Shown here piece after piece: positions 26,686-35,088 of a DNA stretch of 64,000 bases (positions within the stretch are counted from its first letter, which is position 1; every line of letters starts with the position of its first letter). The translations under genes were made by a program, and so were the position numbers. This DNA comes from Calothrix brevissima NIES-22 (GTDB lineage Bacteria > Cyanobacteriota > Cyanobacteriia > Cyanobacteriales > Nostocaceae). The stretch lies in contig NZ_AP018207.1 of the NCBI RefSeq assembly GCF_002367995.1, forward strand, positions 8,458,083 through 8,522,082. The letters are read 5' to 3'. The notes under the pieces were generated by a model, which saw only the letters and a program-made list of their open reading frames with translations, did no database searches and was not told where the DNA came from.

Positions 26686-28542
26686 GTGTCAGACTCTCTG
26701 CCATTGCGCGATCGCTACCTGGCTTTAATCGACGAAATTGTGGACACCACCCTCAAGGGCAAAATTAGCTCTGTAGAGCAGGTGTATCAAATGTTGCTCA
26801 AAGGGGTGAATCCTGGGACAGGCGAAGTATTTGAGTTAGTTTTGAGCGATCGCTCTACAGCCATCCAAAACCAAGTAGATGGGGAAAAGGATGAACTCAA
26901 AAAAGCTAAGGCTACCCGCAGTTTAAGAGCAATTAAGACTATTCAAACTCAATGGCAAAGGTGGCAAGAACACAACAAAGCTACAGAAGCGATCGTTTCT
27001 GCTGTAAAAGAAATTACCACAGCCCCAGCTGATGAACGGCTAGCAACATTTCTTAGATTTACCGATCCTAATCAAAAGCAGCCCCTCAATTCTCAACAGC
27101 TACAACAGTTGTCAAAATCTATACAGCAATTTTCTCAGCCAGAATCAGATTTACAACATATATCCGACGGAATTAACCGAGGTTTAGCAGCTTGGCAGCG
27201 ATTGCAAGAACATTTAGTTAGCTGGATGTACGAGCAAAATCAATCACTAGGGTTTGGTGGCGTACCTGGAGAAAGCGGCCCTTGGGCAACTTGGGCAAAG
27301 CAGGTAAATAGCCAAGTACCGCATACCCTATTGCGTACCTTAGCAACGGAAGGTTCGGCAATTGAATTCGCCGCTAACCAGCAAATTACCTTGAGTGAAT
27401 GGGTAGAAATGGCGTTAACTCTGCAATATTTGCAAAGGGGTTTAGTTAACTGGTTTGACCAACAAGCTTACAATGTGCAAGCTGGTTCTAAGTTATCGAT
27501 TTCTACTTATTTAACCTTTGCAGTGATTTGGAGTCAATTAGCTAGCGGTTTTCACAACCTAGCGCCAGTTTACAGCAATGGCGCATCGCAAGTCATGCTG
27601 CAAATTCTCCGCAATTTTGCCCTGCGTCCTTATTTTCCCCTTTACGGCGGGATTTTCGCTTCATTTTCCGGCAACTATTTGCGCGATGCTTTAGATTATT
27701 TAGACGAACCACTGCGGAGAGTCGAGAAAACTCAAGAAAAAGCGCGAATATTAACGTTATTAGGCTATTCACAACGTGCTCTAGGACAATATCAACGTTC
27801 TATCGAATTTCATCAACAAGCATTAGAAATCGCCAGAAATGCAGGCGATCGCCCCTGTGAAATTGCCAATCTCAATCACCTCAGCCGTACCTACGTGCAA
27901 GAGCAAGATTACGTAGAAGCCATTAACCACAGCCAACGTGCCTTAATTCTGAGTCGTCAAGTAGGCGATGCCTACGGCGGGCAAAGCCTACGCACTGGCG
28001 AAGCCAACGCCTTAATTAACTTAGGCTACAGCGAAGTTATGCACGCCCAAGAACTAGAACAGCTAGAACCAGAAACCTATGAAATGGCAATTAACTATTT
28101 ACAACAAGGTTTAAAATTAACCGAACAATTAGGTGATATTCAAAGTAAAGCCTTGTGTTTTAGTAGCTTAGGAATTGCCCATTTAGTAATTGGCGAATCA
28201 CAAATTGCGATTAAATATTTAGAAGAAGGTTTTAAAACAGCACAAATATCTGGAGATTTATATCTCCAAGGACGCAATTTAGCTTACTTAGCCGAGGCTT
28301 ATTATCAACTGCAAAATTTTGAAAAAACAATTTACACTGGTAGTTTAGGGATGTATCTTTTAGAGCAAATTGCTTCCCGTGAATGGCGACAAGCAGCCGG
28401 ACTATTAACAATTTTACAAGGGCAAATAGGCGAGGAAACCTTTACCAATTTCCTCCAGCAAAATCGCCCAAAAATTATTGCAGTTATTGGCGTAGATGGC
28501 TACGATTACATTCCTCAATTATTAGCAATGTATAAAAATTGA
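26686..28542 (+). CDS. Cytoplasmic TPR protein
   Basis: 618 residues from GTG 26686. The first 330 residues are a helical region I do not recognise (ALIDEIVDTTLKGKISSVEQ at its start). The C-terminal half holds TPRs in the Gly-containing style: ILTLLGYSQRALGQYQRSIEF, YVQEQDYVEAINHSQRALIL and LSSLGIAHLVIGESQIAIKY. There is no signal or membrane segment. An unusual 27-bp stretch at 27970-27996 encodes AYGGQSLRT between VGD and GEANAL, where a plain TPR would run straight on; its DNA is like the dispersed GCCTACGGCGGGC repeat, so it looks like an in-frame insertion. Function unknown; such proteins are common in cyanobacteria and act as scaffolds. Confidence 0.8.
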   Translation: MSDSLPLRDRYLALIDEIVDTTLKGKISSVEQVYQMLLKGVNPGTGEVFELVLSDRSTAIQNQVDGEKDELKKAKATRSLRAIKTIQTQWQRWQEHNKATEAIVSAVKEITTAPADERLATFLRFTDPNQKQPLNSQQLQQLSKSIQQFSQPESDLQHISDGINRGLAAWQRLQEHLVSWMYEQNQSLGFGGVPGESGPWATWAKQVNSQVPHTLLRTLATEGSAIEFAANQQITLSEWVEMALTLQYLQRGLVNWFDQQAYNVQAGSKLSISTYLTFAVIWSQLASGFHNLAPVYSNGASQVMLQILRNFALRPYFPLYGGIFASFSGNYLRDALDYLDEPLRRVEKTQEKARILTLLGYSQRALGQYQRSIEFHQQALEIARNAGDRPCEIANLNHLSRTYVQEQDYVEAINHSQRALILSRQVGDAYGGQSLRTGEANALINLGYSEVMHAQELEQLEPETYEMAINYLQQGLKLTEQLGDIQSKALCFSSLGIAHLVIGESQIAIKYLEEGFKTAQISGDLYLQGRNLAYLAEAYYQLQNFEKTIYTGSLGMYLLEQIASREWRQAAGLLTILQGQIGEETFTNFLQQNRPKIIAVIGVDGYDYIPQLLAMYKN

Positions 28543-28575
28543 TCATCTGCAATAGGGGCAAGGCAATGTCCACCT

Positions 28576-28760
28576 GTGTCAACTTAACGCGAAACCCTCT
28601 TGGTGAAAAGGTTTCGCCCTCACCCCCAGCCCCTCTCCCCTGGGGAGAGGGGAGCTAGAGATCCAATTCCCCTTCTCCTTGGGGAGAAGGGGTTAGGGGA
28701 TGAGGGCGAGAGGGTTTTGCACAACGCCTGCCCTATATAGCTTTCACATTAAGTTGACAC
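28576..28760. mobile_element. MITE with 12-bp terminal inverted repeats
   Basis: GTGTCAACTTAA at the left end and TTAAGTTGACAC at the right are perfect inverted repeats. Inside are further inverted pieces, including ACCCTCT...AGAGGGTTTT-like arms and GGGGAGAGGGG/CCCCTCTCCCC. It carries no gene. A partial copy of the left end lies at 57235-57290. It fills the spacer between two converging genes. Confidence 0.85.
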
Positions 28761-28809
28761 CTATGTGCCTTGCCCGTACAATTTATCGCCCGATCTAATC
28801 AAATTGGTG

Positions 28810-29541
28810 TTAAGGTTTGAGTTCAGATATCGGTTCTGAAGCAGCCTTTTCCAGTTTATATGGCGAGAGCATTTTCACCCATTCTTGTTGATGAATATTG
28901 CGATACTCTGCAAGTTCGCTGATGGCTTCAGCCCAAATGTTATTTTCAGCATAAAGACGGTATTTATCTTGAGGTTTTGTTTGCTTCAGACGCTCTACTA
29001 AGGTGGAATTAGGTTCAACCCGTTTAATCCAACCATCAACGAAGATGTTGCTTGATGAACCTTGATCATCTAAACAAGCAATGTTGAAATACCAGTGATA
29101 GCGTTTACCAACAACGAGTGGTTTTTCGGTAGAGGGTAGAGAAAGTTTCGCAATACCTTTTTTCTCAGGTAAAGATAGTTTCAATGGTTGTGACAAAACA
29201 GAATTTTTCTCTTCATCCAAAAGCCTAAATGTTGCTGGTAAAGAGTCAGGAGACTTAGCAAAGGGTATATAAAACCAAAAGTCAGGATGCTCTTTAGTAG
29301 TCAATATCTCATTATTGTCAGGCACTAACGCCATGAGGTTATCGTTCTGGAGTTCGGAGCATTGGGAACGATTTCCTCCACCATTTGATCGTCCGGGAGG
29401 ACGTGCTTCGCTGTTGATATCGCCAGCCCTAGCTACTGTTGGTGAGAGAGATATGACAGACAGCAAGCTACCAGAAAATACAGTTGTCATGGTGCAGATA
29501 GTAATTAGCTGTCGCCATAACTTAGATTTAAGCTCGATCAT
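28810..29541 (-). CDS. DUF928 family exported protein
   Basis: 243 residues from the ATG at 29541, which has AGGAG close upstream on the - strand; the frame runs further back to 29787 into the upstream gene but without any coding sense. A signal peptide (LITICTMTTVFSGSLLSVIS ... ARA) is followed by a Gly/Asn-rich linker and a compact beta-rich domain (FWFYIPFAKSPDSLPATF, YHWYFNIACLDDQ, FVDGWIKRVEP), as in DUF928. The family has no known function but often sits beside CHASE2 and CHAT genes in cyanobacteria. Here it lies only 20 bp after the triple-TIR/CHASE2 gene, so the two are surely co-transcribed and this periplasmic protein may bind or tune the CHASE2 sensor. Confidence 0.85.
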   Translation of the reverse strand: MIELKSKLWRQLITICTMTTVFSGSLLSVISLSPTVARAGDINSEARPPGRSNGGGNRSQCSELQNDNLMALVPDNNEILTTKEHPDFWFYIPFAKSPDSLPATFRLLDEEKNSVLSQPLKLSLPEKKGIAKLSLPSTEKPLVVGKRYHWYFNIACLDDQGSSSNIFVDGWIKRVEPNSTLVERLKQTKPQDKYRLYAENNIWAEAISELAEYRNIHQQEWVKMLSPYKLEKAASEPISELKP

Positions 29542-29561
29542 GGAATTAACTCCTAAATAAT

Positions 29562-32500
29562 TTAAACTTTGCGTAATTGATAAGTTAAATAAACAACTCC
29601 AGCCCCTGTAGCAATTAATGCGATCGCAGGCTGGATGATAGGCACCCAAGCGCTTTGGAAAACTAGAATGAGATAGCCAGCAGTGTAGAGACAGCCAAGA
29701 GAAGCGATCGCACCGATGACTAAATACAGTGTTTTTGGCGATCGCCAACAAACGATCCCGCCGACTAAAGACCAGCCAAATATCCACAACATTTCATATT
29801 CAACAGACCACCACCAAATCAAGGGACGATTGTCTAAAACGGCACTGAGTATTTGACTAATCATTTGCCCGTGCAAGGTGATACCGGGCATATCTCCATG
29901 TGGTGTATTAAAGTAGTCTGCTTGTCTAGCGCCTCTGTCAGTAATTCCAATCAGTACAATCCGATTTCTAATTTGCTCGGCAGGAACCTTATTGTTAATC
30001 AGATCTAAAATACTGACTCTAGGGGCAAATTTATTGGGATCGCCCTTATGGATACGGTATTTGAGCATCGTTTGATACCCCAACAGCCGCTCATTGGGGA
30101 TTTGGTAACCACCACCATTTCCCACCAGACGGGGAATCTGGGTTTTGCCAAACTGCATATTCCGCACATATTTTTTAGTTTTTAAATCTAAGGGAGAGAG
30201 ATATTGCTGGTTCTGGGCTTCTAAATAGCGACGAGCAATTACTAAACTGAAGGCTTCCCTTGAGTTGCAATAGTCGGGGTCTGGTTTTTGCATCAAAAGA
30301 CTGCGCCGTATAAACCGACCACCATTGATATCTTCATCAACTAAGTCATTAAACCCTACTTGTTTTAATGGTAATTCTGGCGGTTGCTTATAGCCGGGAA
30401 TTAATACATCCCGCTCATTGTCATAATAACTATGTTTACAGATGGCAATTAGATTTTGAGTTTGCCTGAGACCCTGGGCTAAACTACCTTTGGCAGGAAA
30501 ATTGCGGATAAAATCTAAGCCAATGACTCTGGGTTTTGCCTTTGAGAGGGTTTTGAATAAATCATCTAAGGCTGAATCGGCAATTGAGCCTTGTCCGCCC
30601 TGATACTTGGGTATTTCGTTCAATTTGTCAATACTTTCTGGATCGACATCTACCATTAAAAATCGCTGATCTTGAGTTTCATCAGGACGCGATCGCATCA
30701 GCTGATCGTAAGCTGCTAATTCTAATGGTTCGGTGACAGCAAAATGTCGCCCGATAAACATCAACATTGTCACAGCTAAACTAGTCAGTAATACGGTGCG
30801 AGCCTTGATTTTGCGATGGGGTAGGGCGCGACTAGCATCAAGATATTCTAACTGTAGAGGGGTGGGGTGTGGCTCTTTGGTTTGGGATTCGTTTAACCAT
30901 GTCACAGATGCAGCTAAATCCTTACCCCGCAACAAGAAAGCGTCATCTCGTCCGTGTTGTTCCCATTCTTTGGCTTTGAGCAATAGACGAGTGTGCGATC
31001 GCAGGTATTCTGGATCTGTATCTAGGGTTCTGGTGAGTTCGCCAAAGTTGGTGAGAAAGTCGCCTCCATGCTTACGAAAATCAATCCACTGGACTTTTGC
31101 TAACCCTGGATGAAGTTTACTCGGCTCGACTTCGCGACATAAGACGGTAACAATCCGCTTATTCAGTTGCATTGCATATTCCACTTCATCCGCACAGTAA
31201 GGCGAATTGATCGAATTAGGAGAAATAATAAATAAGAAGTTGTTAGAAGTTTCAATTCCTCGATAAATTTCCTGCTGAAAGTCACTTCCCGAAGCTATAC
31301 TTTCTTGATCGAACCAAGTCGTCTTATTTTGAATTTGTAATGTATCGTTCAGCTTCCGGGTAAATTCCGAATCAGCACGGGAGTAGGAAATAAATACGTC
31401 AATGGCTGCATTTGGCGGTTGCTTGAGGCTTTCCGCGATAAATTCTGCTTGTAAAGGTGTCGGTAAATGCTGTGTTCTTTGTTTTGCTACCTTCAACCAG
31501 GCTTCCGCATTCCGGAGATTGTAGCCGCGTAATAAAATACTAGGATTGTGCTTTTGGCGTTCCCACTTTAACGCCTTGGCAAGTAAAATTTTATGCTGTT
31601 CGTAGTACAGTGCATCTTGACGCAGGACATTAATTAACTTCGCCGCATCAGCACGATATTTATCTTCTTCTTGATGATCTGCAAAGTTGATAAATTGCAA
31701 ACTACGTAATTCTGGCGGAACTTTTTCTAAGTCTAATTCCTCTACCAAAATAGGAACAATCCGCTTATTGAGAGACAAAGCATGAGATATTTCTTGCTGA
31801 CAATATTCTGATTGTAAAGATGCTACCGACATCAAATAAACTAAGTTATCTGCTTCTTCAATCCCTCGGTAAATTGCTTCTACAAAATCTACTCCCGTTT
31901 TAATATCTGTTTTGTTTGTCCAAACAGTAAAAGCTTCCCTTCTTAAAGTTGCGGCAATTTTCTCCATAAAGTCCCTTTCTTTTTCTGAGTAAGAAAGGAA
32001 CACCTGAGTCATCAGGTTATTGGCATTCTTGATACTTTCACAAATAAAATCACAGTGTAAATTTGTGGGTTCGCATGGTGGTTGCTCGTCTTTAAATTTG
32101 ATTTTTAACCAGTTTTCAGCCTCTACCCGTTTTTCGCCAATTAATAAATAAGATGACTGTTTTTGATTGCGGTTCCACTCTAGTGCTCTATCTAATAAAT
32201 ATGTGTGATCCTGCACATATTTTTTGTGACGCGCAAATATTTCTAATAGTCCGGCAAAAGATTTTTCAAAATCATCTATACCTTCGCGGAAATATACCCA
32301 ATTAATTTTACCAATTGCCGGATGCATATTAGGATAACTAGAGTGTAATCCCTTTGCTTTATAGGGTTCCCACTCACTTGCAGGGCGTTGGGGGTTGCGT
32401 TTTTGCCAGGTTTCTTGAGTAATTTCCTCGGTATGCAACACTGGAATAATGCGTTTATTGCAGCGAATTGCTAACTCAATTTCTTTGCGACAATAAGGTG

Positions 32501-32714
32501 AGTTAATCGAATGGGGTGCAATAATAAATAGAAAATTGTCTGACTTTTCAATGCCGTCATCAATTTGATTTTGAAAATCAACACCCAAAGGAATATCGTT
32601 TTGGTCAAACCAAATCTTCAGTCCTTGTTCTATCAACCGACTATGGAGATAAGTAGCAAATGCTTTACTATCTGCTCTACCATATGAAATAAATGCATCC
32701 TGAAAACTAGTCAT
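29562..32714 (-). CDS. Triple-TIR, CHASE2 membrane protein
   Basis: 1050 residues. Three TIR domains start at about residues 5 (DAFISYGRADS), 237 (QVFLSYSEKER) and 438 (IDVFISYSRADS). Each keeps a YC-x2-E motif with the Glu that is catalytic in TIR NADases (Glu78, Glu308, Glu510) and each is followed by a similar 80-residue linker (LLxxALxW ... LLRGxxL ... WL). A membrane helix (about 640-656) leads to a CHASE2 sensor domain (YDQLMRSRPDETQDQRF, VIGLDFIR, PADYF-like NTPHGDMPGITLHGQMISQI) and three closing membrane helices ending near 1045. The TIRs face the cytoplasm, CHASE2 the periplasm. Unlike usual CHASE2 proteins, no kinase or cyclase follows, so the TIRs look like the output. A DUF928 gene overlaps its regulation downstream by 20 bp spacing. 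Confidence 0.88.
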   Translation of the reverse strand: MTSFQDAFISYGRADSKAFATYLHSRLIEQGLKIWFDQNDIPLGVDFQNQIDDGIEKSDNFLFIIAPHSINSPYCRKEIELAIRCNKRIIPVLHTEEITQETWQKRNPQRPASEWEPYKAKGLHSSYPNMHPAIGKINWVYFREGIDDFEKSFAGLLEIFARHKKYVQDHTYLLDRALEWNRNQKQSSYLLIGEKRVEAENWLKIKFKDEQPPCEPTNLHCDFICESIKNANNLMTQVFLSYSEKERDFMEKIAATLRREAFTVWTNKTDIKTGVDFVEAIYRGIEEADNLVYLMSVASLQSEYCQQEISHALSLNKRIVPILVEELDLEKVPPELRSLQFINFADHQEEDKYRADAAKLINVLRQDALYYEQHKILLAKALKWERQKHNPSILLRGYNLRNAEAWLKVAKQRTQHLPTPLQAEFIAESLKQPPNAAIDVFISYSRADSEFTRKLNDTLQIQNKTTWFDQESIASGSDFQQEIYRGIETSNNFLFIISPNSINSPYCADEVEYAMQLNKRIVTVLCREVEPSKLHPGLAKVQWIDFRKHGGDFLTNFGELTRTLDTDPEYLRSHTRLLLKAKEWEQHGRDDAFLLRGKDLAASVTWLNESQTKEPHPTPLQLEYLDASRALPHRKIKARTVLLTSLAVTMLMFIGRHFAVTEPLELAAYDQLMRSRPDETQDQRFLMVDVDPESIDKLNEIPKYQGGQGSIADSALDDLFKTLSKAKPRVIGLDFIRNFPAKGSLAQGLRQTQNLIAICKHSYYDNERDVLIPGYKQPPELPLKQVGFNDLVDEDINGGRFIRRSLLMQKPDPDYCNSREAFSLVIARRYLEAQNQQYLSPLDLKTKKYVRNMQFGKTQIPRLVGNGGGYQIPNERLLGYQTMLKYRIHKGDPNKFAPRVSILDLINNKVPAEQIRNRIVLIGITDRGARQADYFNTPHGDMPGITLHGQMISQILSAVLDNRPLIWWWSVEYEMLWIFGWSLVGGIVCWRSPKTLYLVIGAIASLGCLYTAGYLILVFQSAWVPIIQPAIALIATGAGVVYLTYQLRKV

Positions 32715-33402
32715 ATTCCCTGTGTAGTTGTTAATTTAACTTAAAAACTCAGCTTCAATAAAGAAAAATAAACAACATCTATATATAACAAATGGTAAAT
32801 GTCATCTTTATCAAGATAAAAATCTTAATATTTTATAAATAAACACCATACTAATATCTCAGAAGCAATTCCTCAGATTCAGTATTTGTAGTTGTCATTG
32901 CCAAATTTCACTTCCAGCAATTCCAGATAGAAAAGCAGGCTTTTGACAGCTGACATCATATTTAGTTTTTGCTTCAGCGATCTGCTTTACCCTAATAACC
33001 TAATGACAAAAAAACTACAGTTTTCAAAGTAGATGCAGTTGATGTTGAGAACTCTAGCCCGCCCGATTAATTCCGGAAACAGTGAAATTTAGATGTTTTT
33101 GCCGCAAATCCTAACCTAAGAACTCATTTAAACACATTTAGTCGGTATATTTTGGGATAGTATAAAATACTTAATTTAATTTTTACAATTCTACCGATGT
33201 ATGTAAATTTACTATAAAGTAGCATCTAGATTGTTAAATTTTCATAAAGGTATAAAATATTTTTAAGTATATCTGTGCCAAACTAGTGGATTTTGTAATT
33301 AGAAGTTCTTTGGATATGAGGGGATTTTACATGGCCATATCCAACTAAGTACATTTTGCGTTATTAGTAGATAAATGTGAAACCGTTGCGATAAGGCGCT
33401 AA
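32715..33402. other. Divergent spacer with an upstream hairpin for xpb
   Basis: 688 bp without a gene, AT-rich. It should hold the promoters of the leftward TIR/CHASE2 gene and the rightward xpb gene. A stem TGGATATG (33311-33318) and CATATCCA (33336-33343) lies 60 bp before the xpb start and may be a control site or a leader hairpin. Confidence 0.5.
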
Positions 33403-34938
33403 ATGGCTCGCACCCCTACATTAACTTTCGATCGCGGTACACTCATACTACATCCCCCACCAAAAGGTAAAGCCTGGATGGACTACGCTACCTGGGATGA
33501 TAGAGTGGAAAAATTTCGCGTACCTGCAATTCAGTATCGTTCTTTAGTAGAAGCACTGCAAGCACAAGAGGCTTACTTTATCGATGAAGCTAAGGAATTT
33601 TACGCCTTAGATTTAGTCGCCACGATGGAAATGGAACCTTACCCCCATCAAAGTGAAGCCTTAGCAGCGTGGAAACTCGCAGGGAGACAAGGGGTGGTGG
33701 TACTTCCTACCGCAGCAGGTAAGACTTATTTAGCGCAAATGGCAATGCAAGCCACACCCCGCAGTACGCTGATTGTAGTCCCAACTTTGGATTTAATGCA
33801 TCAATGGTATGCCCATCTAGTCGCAGCATTTCCCGATGCGGAGGTAGGTTTATTGGGGGGTGGTTCTAAAGATAAGACAGCAATTTTAATTGCAACCTAC
33901 GATAGTGCAGCAATTCACGCTGAAGCCTTGGGAAATCGCTATGGATTGCTGATTTTCGATGAATGTCACCATTTACCGACAGATTTTAACCGAGTAATTG
34001 CCGAATATGCGATCGCACCCTATCGCTTAGGACTCTCCGCTACTCCAGAACGCACCGATGGAAAACACGCTGACTTAAATATCCTCATTGGTAGAGAAGT
34101 ATATCGCAAACGGGCTGAAGATTTAGCGGGTAAAGCTTTAGCAGAGCATGAAATCGTTCAAATTAAAGTTAAATTATCCCAACACGAGCGGGAAAAATAC
34201 AACGAGTTAATTCAAACCCGTAACGATTTTTTACGCGATTCGCGGATTTCTCTGGGAAGTATTCAAGGTTGGCAAATGTTTGTGCAAATGAGCGCGCGAT
34301 CGCAATCTGGGCGTAGAGCTATGTTAGCACATCGCGAAGCCAAAGAAATCGCTTTAGGTACTGATGGGAAGTTGCGGATTTTAGCGAATTTATTGGCGAA
34401 GCATTATCCTGAGAGAATCATTATTTTTACGGCTGATAATGCTACGGTTTACCGCATTTCTCAAGAGTTGTTGATTCCAGCGATTACTCATCAAACACCA
34501 GTGAAGGAACGTCATGAGATTTTAACTAAATTTCGCGAGGGTGAATATAACACTTTGATAGCTTCTCATGTGTTAAATGAAGGGGTTGATGTTCCCGCAG
34601 CTGCGATTGCCATTATTTTATCTGGTACTGGTTCGACAAGAGAATATATTCAGCGTTTGGGGAGAGTTTTACGTAAGGGAAATGTGGAAAATAAGCAGGC
34701 GATATTATATGAAGTAGTGGCTGAAGATACGAGTGAAGAAAGAACTTCGGCGCGACGGAGAGGGGTGGATAAGAGTAATGAACCGCCAAGACGCCAAGAA
34801 CGCCAAGAGAAGAAGGATCAGAGAGGACATTTACAAGTTGTGTATGGAAGTGGAAAGCATAAAAGTGCGAAAGCGGCGGAACAATTAGAACTCAATTATT
34901 CCACAAAGCGCAATGACGATTCTTCTGATTTAACTTAA
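33403..34938 (+). CDS. XPB/Rad25-type superfamily 2 DNA helicase
   Basis: 511 residues. The N-terminal 80 residues (LTFDRGTLILHPPP, YAMDLV-like FYALDLVATM) fit the damage-recognition region of archaeal/bacterial XPB. Motifs: PYPHQSEAL (Q-like), VLPTAAGKTYLA (Walker A), FDECHHLP (motif II), GLSATPER (III), a thumb/RED-like segment, IIIFTADN, HVLNEGVDVP and QRLGRVLRKG (VI). XPB unwinds DNA at lesions with ATP, and its partner in archaea is the nuclease Bax1, encoded next (150 bp downstream). The last 55 residues (PPRRQERQEKK, KSAKAAEQLELN) are basic and low-complexity; the part at 34781-34814 is encoded by a dispersed intergenic repeat (ACCGCCAAGACGCCAAGAA), so the tail probably arose by insertion. 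Confidence 0.87.
   Translation: MARTPTLTFDRGTLILHPPPKGKAWMDYATWDDRVEKFRVPAIQYRSLVEALQAQEAYFIDEAKEFYALDLVATMEMEPYPHQSEALAAWKLAGRQGVVVLPTAAGKTYLAQMAMQATPRSTLIVVPTLDLMHQWYAHLVAAFPDAEVGLLGGGSKDKTAILIATYDSAAIHAEALGNRYGLLIFDECHHLPTDFNRVIAEYAIAPYRLGLSATPERTDGKHADLNILIGREVYRKRAEDLAGKALAEHEIVQIKVKLSQHEREKYNELIQTRNDFLRDSRISLGSIQGWQMFVQMSARSQSGRRAMLAHREAKEIALGTDGKLRILANLLAKHYPERIIIFTADNATVYRISQELLIPAITHQTPVKERHEILTKFREGEYNTLIASHVLNEGVDVPAAAIAIILSGTGSTREYIQRLGRVLRKGNVENKQAILYEVVAEDTSEERTSARRRGVDKSNEPPRRQERQEKKDQRGHLQVVYGSGKHKSAKAAEQLELNYSTKRNDDSSDLT
34781..34814. repeat. Dispersed GCCAAGACGCCAAGA repeat inside the xpb reading frame
   Basis: ACCGCCAAGACGCCAAGAAC is the reverse complement of the CTCTGCGTCTTGGCGGTT repeat seen between genes at 4213-4234. 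Here it lies inside the coding sequence and supplies the residues EPPRRQERQEK. Confidence 0.75.
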
Positions 34939-34959
34939 GTTACTCAATACAACTTTCCT

Positions 34960-35088
34960 TTCCTCTCTGCGCCTCTGCGTCTTTGCGTGAGCTAAAAAAT
35001 CTTACTCATCTTAACGCAAATATTATATTAATTTCTAATCCCTAGCCCCTAGTCCCTAACCCCTAGCCCCTAGCCCCTAGTCCCTATC
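34960..35088. repeat. CTCTGCG repeat followed by a CCCCTAG heptamer array
   Basis: CTCTGCGCCTCTGCGTC at about 34973-34990, then CCCCTAG/TCCCTAG units at 35039-35088 reach the start of the Bax1 gene at 35089 and leave no clear ribosome site before it. Confidence 0.85.

Noticed and set aside
29539..29787. N-terminal extension of the DUF928 protein to 29787
   Set aside because: The extra 82 residues overlap the TIR/CHASE2 gene and make no sense; a good ribosome site and signal peptide fit the start at 29541.
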